Part shown: piece by piece, positions 44,378 through 52,183 of the stretch
How positions within the stretch are numbered: position 1 is the stretch's first letter
How the letters are laid out: every line of letters begins with the position of its first letter
NCBI RefSeq assembly: GCF_022479115.1
Contig: NZ_CP092497.1
Location: forward strand, 2,294,001 to 2,358,000
Length of the DNA stretch: 64,000 bases
Reading direction: 5' to 3'
DNA from: Amycolatopsis sp. EV170708-02-1
Lineage (GTDB): Bacteria; Actinomycetota; Actinomycetes; Mycobacteriales; Pseudonocardiaceae
Translations under genes and position numbers: made by a program
Notes under the pieces: model-generated
Seen by the model: only the letters and a program-made list of their open reading frames with translations
What the model was told of the DNA's origin: nothing
Databases searched by the model: none

Positions 44378-45489
44378 GCCCGCGCCAGGCGGCGGGCGAG
44401 CAAGGCGAGACGCGCACGGAAGCGATCGCCCGGCTCGTCCAGCCGCCAGCCCAGCGCGTCCTCGACGTGCGCCAGCCGTGCCGCCACCGAACTGTGGTGC
44501 CGGTGCAGCGCGATCGCGGCCTGCCGTAGCGATCCCGTGCGGCAGAACGCTTCCAGTGCCGCGACGTCGGCGGCCCCGGTCGGCGTCGCGGCGAGGGCGT
44601 CCAGTGCCCGCACGTCCTCCTGTCCCCGTAGCCGGGCCACCGGCACCTCGGCGAGCAGGGTGAGCGACCCCAGGTCGCCGTGCACCACGATCGGCTCGAC
44701 GGCGGGAACGGCGAACCGCTCCGCCAGCCTGGCCTGCAGCCACGAATCACGCGCCGCGAGTCCCGGGACGGCGTCACCGACACCGACCCGCACCCCGTCG
44801 GCGGCATCGCGTTCCTTCGCCCGATCGGCGAGGGCGGAGCGCAGCGCGTTCACGATCGCGTCGTCGTCGCGAGGTTGCAGCAGTACAGCGGCCACCTCGC
44901 CCACTGTCGCCACATGCAGCCGGGGCAGCGAACCACCCCGTGCGAGCAGCCCGACCGCGGCCGCTCCGGGATCGCGGCCGTCCTCGGCAGCGACGGCCAA
45001 GACGCGGACCGGCCGTCCGGCGGTCAGGCCGAGCAGCCGGAGCGCCCTGGCCCGGTCCTCCTCCCCCGCCTGCTCGCCCAGCAGCAGCTCGACGAGCGCG
45101 GGATCCGCCAGATGTGGCGCGTTTCCCTCGGGTTCGGCGCGGCCGAGGACGCGCGCCGCCATCGCGAACCGCTCCAGTACGAGATCGTCGAGCGGCCCCG
45201 GCGCCCCGGCACGCTCCAGCCAGACCTTCCCCGGTGGCTCACCGAGGTCGGCCGAAGCGGGCTCTGTCACCGCTTCGGCGGCGGGCTCGCCGTCCGGCGC
45301 GAACCGCAGTGGCGCCGGGACGCCGTCCCGGCGCAGCCCGGCCACGCAGCCCGCGAGCGCCGCGGTGGCCCGCACCAGATCGGAGAGACGGGCCTGCCGG
45401 GCCACGAGCTCGTCGAAATAGGCGATGACCCGGACGGCGGCTTCCGCGTCGGCGTCCACCTCGGACAGCCGCAAGAGCAGACCCTTCAT
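44374..45489 (-). CDS. PucR-type transcriptional regulator (C-terminal HTH_30)
   Basis: Regulator of 371 residues. The N-terminal three quarters carry no firm assignment but contain GGDEF-like PucR middle features (RVLAVAAEDG, VAAVLLQPRDDD). The last 70 residues are the PucR helix-turn-helix: LEAFCRTGSLRQAAIALHRHHSSVAARLAHVEDALGW. The ATG at 45489 begins MKGLLLRLSEVDADAEAAVR. It is convergent with the HSL esterase and may regulate it or an adjacent gene. Confidence 0.85.
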   Translation of the reverse strand: MKGLLLRLSEVDADAEAAVRVIAYFDELVARQARLSDLVRATAALAGCVAGLRRDGVPAPLRFAPDGEPAAEAVTEPASADLGEPPGKVWLERAGAPGPLDDLVLERFAMAARVLGRAEPEGNAPHLADPALVELLLGEQAGEEDRARALRLLGLTAGRPVRVLAVAAEDGRDPGAAAVGLLARGGSLPRLHVATVGEVAAVLLQPRDDDAIVNALRSALADRAKERDAADGVRVGVGDAVPGLAARDSWLQARLAERFAVPAVEPIVVHGDLGSLTLLAEVPVARLRGQEDVRALDALAATPTGAADVAALEAFCRTGSLRQAAIALHRHHSSVAARLAHVEDALGWRLDEPGDRFRARLALLARRLARA

Positions 45490-45890
45490 CGCTCCAGGTT
45501 ATTCGAGGGGCAGGGCAAAGGTGGCTTCCTAGCCGGGCGCTTCGGTGCCCCGATGCGCCCAATGTGGCATTGGGGACGCTCACCGTCTCCCATGTCGCAT
45601 TGGGCGCACTCAACTCGCCGAGACGCTAAGGGGCCCATCGCCGCATCAGACGCAGCGAAAGCCCCCTTCAGCCCAGCTGACGAGCACGCCACCCTTGCCT
45701 CACCTCTGGTTGTCGAGAAGAGGGTTAGAACGACCATGGCCACTCACGACCCCCGCGCAAAGCATCCAAATCGGACAGGCAGAGGGATCTTGATGTCCTT
45801 TATGGATGATCGGCTTACGCCTGCTTGGGCGGTCGACGGGAACAGCCTGCGGCAGGGTTCGCACCACCGGTCACCTTTGCCTCGCCCTGG
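45490..45890. repeat. Gene-free 400-bp region rich in degenerate repeats
   Basis: No convincing gene is seen. It holds two units of about 15 bp (AATGTGGCATTGGGG at 45561 and CATGTCGCATTGGGC at 45591) 30 bp apart, and an imperfect hairpin around 45625-45672. At 45719-45750 there is a degenerate half of the 46-bp palindrome (GGTTAGAAC...GCCACTCACGA). The region is bracketed by imperfect inverted ends: CAGGGCAAAGGTG at 45511 and CACCTTTGCCTCGCCCTG at 45872. It could be a decayed small mobile element or just accumulated intergenic repeats. Confidence 0.55.
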
Positions 45891-46466
45891 TCAGAACCCC
45901 GGCCAGCCGCGACGGAGAAAGGCGAACGCGGCGTCCAGCGCGGCGGCGGGATCCGCCTCGACCCCGGCCAGATCCGGGACCTCCAGGACATAACGCGCCA
46001 GCAGCCGCACGGAGAAATCGTCCTGCCCCGACGCTTCGGCGATGACCTTCGCGAGCGCGTCCTCACACCCCGTCCACAGCGCCCTGGCGTAGGCGCGCAG
46101 CGCCGGGGTGGCCACCACCAGATCCGCGACCCGGCGTGCCGTCGGATCGCGATCCGGGTCGAACGGACCGCGAGTCGCGAGGAAATCCCGCAGCGCCTCC
46201 AAGATCGAGGTGCCCTCGGCCCTGTCACGCACCGCGGCGGCCAATGCCGCTTCGCGCTCCTGGCCGTGGCCGAGGACCAGCGCCTCCTTGCCACCCGGGA
46301 AGTGCGCGAACAGCGTGGACACCGCCGTGTCCGCGGCGTCGGCGATCTCCGCGACGGTGACGTTGTCGAAACCCCGTTCCAGGAACAGTTCTCGCGCCGC
46401 CTCCGACAGGGCCTGCCGTGTCGCCGCCTTCTTGCGTTCACGCCTGCCCGGCTCGGTCGCTCCCAT
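45891..46466 (-). CDS. TetR-family transcriptional regulator
   Basis: Regulator of 191 residues. Helix-turn-helix: RKKAATRQALSEAARELFLERGFDNVTVAEIADAADTAVSTLFAHFPGGKEALV; the FAHFPGGKE ending is typical of one actinobacterial TetR subgroup. The C-terminal domain has ALRAYARALWTGCEDALAKVIAEASG. The ATG at 46466 is 15 bp from a long perfect inverted repeat. It is divergent from an SDR gene, its likely target. Confidence 0.9.
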   Translation of the reverse strand: MGATEPGRRERKKAATRQALSEAARELFLERGFDNVTVAEIADAADTAVSTLFAHFPGGKEALVLGHGQEREAALAAAVRDRAEGTSILEALRDFLATRGPFDPDRDPTARRVADLVVATPALRAYARALWTGCEDALAKVIAEASGQDDFSVRLLARYVLEVPDLAGVEADPAAALDAAFAFLRRGWPGF

Positions 46467-46480
46467 GCGCCCACACTACA

Positions 46481-46529
46481 TCGAAGTCACTCCGAATTCG
46501 AAACGAGTGTATCTTCGGAGTGACTTCGA
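46481..46529. promoter_or_regulatory. TetR operator, 16-bp perfect inverted repeat
   Basis: Arms TCGAAGTCACTCCGAA (46481-46496) and TTCGGAGTGACTTCGA (46514-46529) are exact reverse complements separated by 17 bp. The element fills the 79-bp gap between the divergent TetR and SDR genes, so binding would affect both promoters. One of the clearest operator candidates in the window. Confidence 0.85.
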
Positions 46530-46545
46530 CTTCGAGGAGCGCGCC

Positions 46546-47433
46546 GTGAGCCACTGGGACGTCCACCACCTGCCGCGTGCCGACGGCAAGACCTTCCTGG
46601 TCACCGGCGGCAACGCGGGGATCGGCTATTTCGTCGCCGAGCAGCTCGCCGGAACCGGTGCCACCGTGCTCCTCGGCAGCCGGGACACCACCAAGGCGGA
46701 GGCGGCGATCGCTTCGATCCGGTCCTTGGTGCCGGACGCGAAACTCGGGCACCTGCGGCTCGATCTTTCCGACCTCTCGTCCTCAGTGGACACTCAGGGG
46801 ATCGAGCGGCTCGACGCCGTCGTCTGCAACGCGGGCGTACTCCTGGAAGGCCGGCCAAGGCAGGAGACCGCCGATGGCCTCGAACTGACCTTCGCCACCA
46901 ACCATCTCGGGCATTTCGTGCTGGTGCACCGGCTGATGCCGTTGCTCGAAGCGGCGGAAGCCGGTCGCGTCGTCACCACGGGCAGCTTCGTGGGCAAGTC
47001 CGCGGAACTTGACCTGGACGACCTCCAGAGCAAGCGGGACTACCAGCCCAAGCGCACTTATGCGCGCTCGAAGCTGGCGCAGATGCTGTTCGCCTTCGAG
47101 CTCGACAGGCGGCTGCGCGCGGCCGGGAGCCAGGTACTGAGCGTCGTCGACCATCCCGGCGGTGCGCTCGATTCGCTGACCCCGCCGAGGCCGGTGCGCA
47201 CCGAGGCCGCCGGACGGAAGTTCCCGGCCGGGCTTCTGTTGCAGGGCAAGGACGCCGGCGCTTGGCCCGCGGTACGCGCGGTGCTCGATCCTTCGGTGCG
47301 CGGCGGCGAGATGTTCGGCCCCCGCGTGTTCGGCCTGCGCGGTGAGCCGAGGCGGGAGCCGGTTCGAGGGAAGCTCGCCGACACCGCGCTCGCCGCCCGA
47401 TTGTGGGCGGCGAGCGCGGAACTCACACGGTGA
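46546..47433 (+). CDS. Short-chain dehydrogenase/reductase (retinol-dehydrogenase-like)
   Basis: NAD(P)-dependent oxidoreductase of 295 residues. Cofactor loop TFLVTGGNAGIGYFVAEQL, then LDAVVCNAGVL (NAG motif), TNHLGHFVL, VTTGSFVG and the active-site YARSKLAQ (Tyr-x-x-x-Lys). The pattern NHLGHF plus the length matches the WW-oxidoreductase/retinol dehydrogenase-like group. GTG start at 46546 with ribosome site GAGGAG. It is divergent from a TetR regulator and probably induced by a ligand of that protein. It overlaps the PepSY gene end by 11 bp. Confidence 0.9.
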   Translation: MSHWDVHHLPRADGKTFLVTGGNAGIGYFVAEQLAGTGATVLLGSRDTTKAEAAIASIRSLVPDAKLGHLRLDLSDLSSSVDTQGIERLDAVVCNAGVLLEGRPRQETADGLELTFATNHLGHFVLVHRLMPLLEAAEAGRVVTTGSFVGKSAELDLDDLQSKRDYQPKRTYARSKLAQMLFAFELDRRLRAAGSQVLSVVDHPGGALDSLTPPRPVRTEAAGRKFPAGLLLQGKDAGAWPAVRAVLDPSVRGGEMFGPRVFGLRGEPRREPVRGKLADTALAARLWAASAELTR

Positions 47434-48810
47434 CGTCGGTCGAGTCCGGTGTGGACTTGCCACGGGATCGCAAGCCCAGCAACAGATCGATCACCAGGAA
47501 CGCCAGCAGGCTGATGCCGAGCAGCGGCACGAACCAGCCGATCGCGGCGGCCAGGACGAGGAGCCCGACCAGCAGCCAGGGCGGCGCCTTGCGCCACTGA
47601 CCGCGCGGGATGGGCCGCCCGAAGGTGAGCCCGGTGGCGCGGGTCGGCCTGCGCTGCCACCACATCCGGTAGCCGAGCACGACCAGCGTGACCAGGCCGG
47701 CGCCGAGCAGGAGCAGCACGATCTGGTTGGGCCAGCCGAACAGCACGCCCATATGCGCGTCGATCCCCCAGCGGGCGAGCTTCGCCATCAGCGGGTAGTC
47801 GGCGAACCGCACCTCGCCCAGGATCTGCCCGGTGGTCCCGTCGACGGCGACGGCGTCGACCTGCGTCGGCCAGCCGCGCTCGATTTCCGCCACCTGCCAA
47901 GGCGCCCCGGGCTTCGTGGGCAGCCCGATCTCCACCGAGGCGGCGTCGATCCCGGCGGCGCGGGCGGAGGCCAGCATCGCGTCCACGCTCTCGGGTTTCG
48001 CGGGCGCCGGTGCGGCGGGGGCTTCGCCGTGGCCGGCGTGTCCGGCGTGTTCGTCAGCACCGGTCACCTTCAACGCCGGAGTGGCCCAGCCGAGGGATTC
48101 GCGCAGCGCGGAGACGTTCTCGCCCGCGTACGCCGACCACGTGAGCCCTGTCGCGGACAGGAACAACGCGCCGAGCAGTACCCACAGGCCGACGGATCCG
48201 TGACGGCGCATCGACTTCCCGCGTGCGGACTCGGCCTTCTCGGCCCGGCGGGCACGACGGCGGCTCACCCACAGCACCAACCCGCCGAGCGCGACCACCC
48301 ACAGCCAGGAGGCGGCGAGTTCGCTGTAGAGCCGCCCCGGCTCGCCGAGCAGCAGGTTGCGGTGCAACTGGTCGAGCGTGGTCCGGAACGGCAAGGCGCC
48401 ACTCGTGCCGTACGCGACGAGGTCGCCGCGCACCTGCGCGGTGGCCGGATCGACGAACACCGCCCGCCGTTCGGACTCGCCGAGTCCTTCCTCGGCGAAC
48501 AGCACCCGGGTCGTGTCTCCCGGCTCGGGGCGGGCCGGACGGCGACCAGATCGCCGCCGGGGTGGGCCGCTTGAGCCGCCTTGACCTGGTCGGCGAGCGA
48601 GGCCTGGTTCAGCCCGACCGGAGCGCGGAGCTGGTCGGAGTAGATCCAGGACTCCATCTGCGGTGTCGCCGCGTAGAGAACGCCGCTCAACGCGGCGATG
48701 AGGATGAACGGTCCGACGAGAACGCCGGCGTAGAAGTGGAGACGGAGGAACAGTCCGCGCCAGCCGGTCGCGCGCGGCGGGCTCGTGGTCGGTTCGATTC
48801 GCGTTGCCAT
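47423..48810 (-). pseudogene. PepSY-domain membrane protein, frame broken by one missing base
   Basis: Starts at ATG 48810: GWRGLFLRLHFYAGVLVGPFILIAALSGVLYAATPQ, the canonical PepSY-TM helix, then WIYSDQLRAPVG. The frame is lost after VAVRPAP. The rest (DTTRVLFAEEGLGESERRAVFVDPATAQV, HRNLLLGEPGRLYSE, further helices and a second PepSY part with GEVRFADYPLMAKLARWGIDAHMGVLFG) is in another frame ending at 47423. One extra G in the run 48527-48530 gives PAPEPGDTTRVLF and 462 residues. A His-rich stretch (DEHAGHAGHGE) hints at metal binding. The family is linked to iron or siderophore reduction and peptidase regulation. Probable sequencing error. Confidence 0.82.
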
Positions 48811-48887
48811 GGGGGAACTCCTGAGGCGTCGGTGGGGAGGCGTGCGCCTGCGCCGCGCGCCGGGGTGGTCACGGCACGCGCGCTGAG

Positions 48888-48915
48888 CCCTGCCGCGACA
48901 CGGGTCTCGGCAGGG
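48888..48915. terminator. Hairpin after the small membrane-protein gene
   Basis: Perfect 8-bp arms CCCTGCCG (48888-48895) and CGGCAGGG (48908-48915) with a 12-nt loop. It lies 9 bp beyond the stop of the minus-strand gene at 48925 and 77 bp before the PepSY start, so it probably ends the former transcript. Apart from this the 114-bp gap shows nothing. Confidence 0.6.
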
Positions 48916-48924
48916 TTTCGGGGA

Positions 48925-49470
48925 TCAGGCGGACGTCACCGGCGGGCCGCGCCGGGAAAGCACGTCTCGCAGGAGCGCCTCGGTCGCGGGGAACTCCAGC
49001 GCGAGCGGGACGCGGATCCGCAGCGGCGCCGTCGCGGGCCGCGGTGTCAAGCGCCGGGGAAGAACCGAGGCGATGAGCGTCGTGAGCGCGTACACGACGT
49101 GCTCGGCGCCCGCGAGCACCATCGCCACCACCAGGGTCGCGGCGGCGTGCCCGGCGGCCATGGACAGGCCGTTGCCTGGGGATTCGGCGTGGTGGGCGTG
49201 CGATTGCCAGGTCAGGAAGGTCAGGCAGGCGTGCATCGCCAGCTGCCCGCCCGCCACCAGGCCGAGGATGGCGAGCGGGCCACGGCGGCGTCCCGCGAAC
49301 GCGTACGCCACCCAGCTCAGCAGGGCGACGAGCAGCACGACGACACCGAGGTCGGGGACGCGACCGCTGGTCCCGACGTGGGCGCCGGTCGCCAAAGTGC
49401 CGGTCAGGACCCCCACGGCCCCGCCGCGGAGGCGCCGGGCCGGGCCTCGGGTCGGGGTCGGCGTGCGCAC
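48925..49470 (-). CDS. Small integral membrane protein of unknown function
   Basis: Protein of 181 residues from GTG 49470 (preceded by no strong ribosome site). It has about four helices: VVLLVALLSWVAYAFAG, LAILGLVAGGQLAMHACLTFL, AAGHAAATLVVAMVLAGAEHVVYAL and TTLIASVLPRR. Several membrane-embedded His (MHACLTFLTWQSHAHHAES, GHAAA, EHVVY) suggest a metal-related role, as in small proteins found next to copper or PepSY genes. The link to the PepSY neighbour on the same strand is context only. Confidence 0.75.
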   Translation of the reverse strand: MRTPTPTRGPARRLRGGAVGVLTGTLATGAHVGTSGRVPDLGVVVLLVALLSWVAYAFAGRRRGPLAILGLVAGGQLAMHACLTFLTWQSHAHHAESPGNGLSMAAGHAAATLVVAMVLAGAEHVVYALTTLIASVLPRRLTPRPATAPLRIRVPLALEFPATEALLRDVLSRRGPPVTSA

Positions 49471-49527
49471 GGGAGGCAGAGTAGAGCGCGAACGGGCCCG
49501 TTGTCTCTCCTTGCTATCGTCGGCCCG

Positions 49528-50724
49528 GTGTTCCGCAGCCTGTCGTTCCTCCGGCTCTGGACCGGGAACACCGCCTCCGGGCTGGCGACCTGGGCCCTGC
49601 CGTTCATTCTCGGGCTGGCGGTGCTGGAACGGTCGCTTTCGGCTGTGGACCTCGGCATCGTGCTCGCCGCGCGGACGGCGGGATTCCTCGTGGCAGTCCC
49701 GGTGGCCGGTGTACTGGCCGACCGGCACTCCCGTCGCGGCGTCGTGCTCTGGGCAGGTCTCATCGCCGGTCTCGCCACTCCGCTGATCGCCACGGGAATG
49801 GGCCGGTCGGTCCTGCTGATGGCCACCGCGGCCGCCGTCGTCGGGGTCGGGCAGGGCGCGTGCCGTCCGGCGTTCCAGGCGCTGACCGCCGAGGTGATCG
49901 CCGAAGACCGGCGCCAGCAGGCCAACGCCGCGATGACCCTCGCCGTCCGGGTCACGACCTTGGTCGCGCCGGGGCTCACCGCCCTGCTCTCCCAGTTCGC
50001 TTCGACGTCGGCGCTGGTGATCGGGACCGGCGTGCTGTGGCTGGGCGCGGCGCTGATCCCGCCGCGAGGCACTTTCACGCCCGCCCCGGCCGCCGCCGGG
50101 GCCCGCTTCTTCGGCGAGTTCGCCGACGGTCTCCGTGAAGCCCGCCGCCACCCGTGGTTCCTGGCCGGGCTCGGCGCGCTGACCGCGGTCGTCGCGACCG
50201 GCTATTCCGCCACCGGTGTCGTGCTGCCGCTGGTCAGCCGGGACCGCTATGACAGCGAAACGGTACTGGCCGCCGGGCTCACCGCGTACACCCTCGGCGC
50301 GCTCGCGGGCGCCGTCGTCATCGCGCGCTGGCGCCCGAAGCGCCAAGGCTGGACGGCGCTGGCAGGGCTCGGCTGCTACGGATTCGCGCCCTTGAGCCTG
50401 CTGTTCCCGGTGCACCCGGCCTTCGTCGCCGCCGCCTACGCCGTCGCCGGGCTGGGCATCGAACTGTTCAACGTCCCCTGGTTCACCGCGACCCAGCGGG
50501 AGGTCGAGCCGGGGAAGCTCGCGCGCGTGTCCTCTTTGGACTTCCTGTTCTCCTACGGCCTCGCGCCCGCCGGGCTCGCGTTCATCGCGCCCGCGATCGA
50601 CGGGTTCGGGGCGGCGCCGGTGCTGGCCGCCTGCGCGGTCGTCTGCTTCGCCGCTCCGGCGGCCGCCGCCCTCGTTCCTTCCTCGCGGGACTTCCGGGCA
50701 ACCGCACCGATCAAGAGTGTCTAG
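49528..50724 (+). CDS. MFS transporter (drug-efflux or enterobactin-exporter-like)
   Basis: Membrane carrier of 398 residues with 10-12 helices, starting VFRSLSFLRLWTGNTASGLATWALPFILGLAVL. The MFS loop motif is GVLADRHSRRGVVLW between helices 2 and 3, with ACRPAFQALTAEVIAEDRRQQANA following, as in the MFS_3/EntS-like group. The GTG at 49528 is 57 bp from the divergent membrane-protein gene. The substrate cannot be stated; siderophore export would be possible for this group, but the gene is 33 kb from the NRPS operon and has no iron box. Confidence 0.85.
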   Translation: MFRSLSFLRLWTGNTASGLATWALPFILGLAVLERSLSAVDLGIVLAARTAGFLVAVPVAGVLADRHSRRGVVLWAGLIAGLATPLIATGMGRSVLLMATAAAVVGVGQGACRPAFQALTAEVIAEDRRQQANAAMTLAVRVTTLVAPGLTALLSQFASTSALVIGTGVLWLGAALIPPRGTFTPAPAAAGARFFGEFADGLREARRHPWFLAGLGALTAVVATGYSATGVVLPLVSRDRYDSETVLAAGLTAYTLGALAGAVVIARWRPKRQGWTALAGLGCYGFAPLSLLFPVHPAFVAAAYAVAGLGIELFNVPWFTATQREVEPGKLARVSSLDFLFSYGLAPAGLAFIAPAIDGFGAAPVLAACAVVCFAAPAAAALVPSSRDFRATAPIKSV

Positions 50725-50737
50725 TTCTTGCGCTCGC

Positions 50738-50747
50738 TTGCGGTAAT
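50738..50747. promoter_or_regulatory. Candidate LacI-type half operator before the lacI-type gene
   Basis: TTGCGGTAAT at 50738-50747, 9 bp before the regulator ATG, resembles TTGCGTTAAT at 52106-52115 before the sugar-binding protein gene (9 of 10). A second CTTGCG lies 10 bp upstream. A shared regulator site is plausible but the motif is short. Confidence 0.5.
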
Positions 50748-50756
50748 GTTTCAGCC

Positions 50757-51761
50757 ATGACGCGTCGTCTTGCCGAAGTCGCCCGCAAGGTCGGGGTCAG
50801 CGAAGCCACGGTCAGCCGGGTGCTCAACGGCCGGTCCGGGGTCTCCGCGAGCACCCGGGCCGCCGTCCTCACCGCGCTGGACGTGATGGGCTACGAACGG
50901 CCGACCCAGCTGCGCGGAGATCGCGCCCGCCTGGTCGGACTGGTCCTGCCCGAACTCCAGAACCCCATCTTCCCCGCACTGGCCGAGATCATGGGCAACG
51001 CACTGGCCCAGCAGGGATTCACCCCGGTCCTGTGCACCCGCACCGCGGGCGGTGTCTCCGAAGCGGAGTACGTCGAACTGCTCTTGCAGCAGCAGGTCTC
51101 CGGTGTCGTGTTCGCCGGCGGGCTCTACGCCCAGGCCGACGCGGTGCACTCCCACTACCACCATCTCGCCGAGCGCCGCCTGCCGACGGTGCTGATCAAC
51201 GCCGCCGTCGACCACCTCGGGCTGCCGCAGATCTCGTGCGACGACGCGGTCGCCGTCGAGCAGGTCGTCGGGCATCTGAGCTCGCTCGGCCACGAGAAGA
51301 TCGGCCTCGTCCTCGGCCCGAACGACCACGTCCCGTCCCAGCGCAAACTCGAAGCCTTCCGCGCCTATGCGGGGAAACTCGGGCTCCCGGTCCTGGACGA
51401 GCTCGTCGAACACGGCATGTTCTCCATCGAAGGCGGGCACGCGGCCGCCGCCCGGCTGTACCCGCGAGGCGCGACCGCCGTCCTCTGCGCGAGCGACCTC
51501 CTGGCCCTGGGCGCGATCCGCGCGGCCCGGCGGCAGGGACTGTCCGTCCCCGAAGACGTCTCGGTGGTCGGGTACGACGATTCCGCCCTCATGAACTGCA
51601 CCGACCCGCCCCTCACCACGACCCGCCAGCCGATCGAGGCGATGGGCCGCGCCGTGGTGGAACTGCTGGTCAAGCGCATAAACGGCGGCGAGGTGGCGGC
51701 CGAGGAACTGCTGTTCGCGCCCGAACTCGTCGTCCGGGGCTCCACCGCGCGCCGCACCTAG
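50757..51761 (+). CDS. LacI-family regulator of the sugar-uptake operon
   Basis: Repressor of 334 residues. The N-terminal helix-turn-helix with hinge reads RLAEVARKVGVSEATVSRVLNGRSGVSASTRAAVLTALDVMGYE. The periplasmic-binding-like core has RLVGLVLPELQNPIFPALAEIM, LPTVLINAAVD, GHEKIGLVLG, VLCASDLLALGAIRAA and VVGYDDS. It lies upstream of, and in the same direction as, the ABC importer and alpha-glucosidase, and a short motif is shared by both promoters. The inducer is probably a glucoside such as trehalose or maltose; this is inference from the neighbours. Confidence 0.92.
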   Translation: MTRRLAEVARKVGVSEATVSRVLNGRSGVSASTRAAVLTALDVMGYERPTQLRGDRARLVGLVLPELQNPIFPALAEIMGNALAQQGFTPVLCTRTAGGVSEAEYVELLLQQQVSGVVFAGGLYAQADAVHSHYHHLAERRLPTVLINAAVDHLGLPQISCDDAVAVEQVVGHLSSLGHEKIGLVLGPNDHVPSQRKLEAFRAYAGKLGLPVLDELVEHGMFSIEGGHAAAARLYPRGATAVLCASDLLALGAIRAARRQGLSVPEDVSVVGYDDSALMNCTDPPLTTTRQPIEAMGRAVVELLVKRINGGEVAAEELLFAPELVVRGSTARRT

Positions 51762-51798
51762 CCACCCCGACGAAGGCCACCCGAGACGGACACGGGGC

Positions 51799-51841
51799 GA
51801 AGGACGCTTTCCGCTCGTGCGATGCGGGGAAAACGTCCTTC
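51799..51841. terminator. Hairpin terminator after the lacI-type gene
   Basis: Arms GAAGGACG (51799-51806) and CGTCCTTC (51834-51841), extended inside by TTTCC/GGGAAA pairing, about 38 bp after the LacI stop. The strong stem without a T-run fits actinobacterial factor-independent terminators. Confidence 0.65.
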
Positions 51842-51869
51842 ACCCCAGGCCGGACCCCGTGTGCCGGAA

Positions 51870-51986
51870 GCCGTATCACGCGTGCCTGGAGCCGTATCAC
51901 GCGTGCTTGAAGCCGTATCACGCGTGCTTCGGGGCGGATCTGAGTGTTACGCCTCCAAGCACGCGAGTTACGGCTTCAAGCACGCA
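51870..51986. repeat. 21-bp-period repeat array (GCCGTATCACGCGTGC) with inverted partner
   Basis: Three identical 16-bp units start at 51870, 51891 and 51912, exactly 21 bp apart. They are followed by the opposite-facing CAAGCACGCGAGTTACGGCT region at 51957-51986. The unit shares the CACGCGTG/CTCGCGTG core and the 21-bp step with the arrays at 17731 and 30509. It lies in the 422-bp gap between the LacI and sugar-binding genes, which otherwise holds two hairpins and the downstream promoter. Confidence 0.8.
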
Positions 51987-52000
51987 TGTGCGGTGAAGTA

Positions 52001-52048
52001 CGTGAAGGCCCCCTTCCCTCGACTCAACCGAAGGAAGGGGCCTTCACG
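52001..52048. terminator. GC-rich hairpin upstream of the sugar operon
   Basis: Arms CGTGAAGGCCCCCTTCC (52001-52017) and GGAAGGGGCCTTCACG (52033-52048), complementary apart from one bulged C, with a 15-nt loop. It lies between the repeat array and the promoter region of the binding-protein gene, probably insulating it from upstream transcription. Confidence 0.65.
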
Positions 52049-52105
52049 CGCTTGGGGCACCAAGCGACGGGCACTGTCGGGAAGTTGCAAGTTCTCATCC
52101 AGTTA

Positions 52106-52115
52106 TTGCGTTAAT
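52106..52115. promoter_or_regulatory. Candidate LacI-type site before the sugar-binding protein gene
   Basis: TTGCGTTAAT, 9 of 10 identical to the site before the regulator gene. A TTGCAA lies 20 bp upstream (52085) and a small palindrome TCACT-TTAG-AGTGA at 52124-52137. These lie 47-99 bp before the start, in the expected operator zone. Which of them is bound cannot be told. Confidence 0.5.
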
Positions 52116-52183
52116 CCGGGGCTTCACTTTAGAGTGACCGCAATCACGTGACAGCCGTCGCGATCCCGAGATGAGGCTTGAAG

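Noticed and set aside
49528..50724. Siderophore exporter of the NRPS cluster
   Set aside because: The MFS type would allow it, but the gene is 33 kb from the NRPS operon, has no iron box and follows unrelated genes.
17731..51986. CRISPR-like reading of the 21-bp repeat arrays
   Set aside because: Units are only 16 bp or less with near-constant short gaps, arrays have three units and inverted partners, and no cas gene is present.
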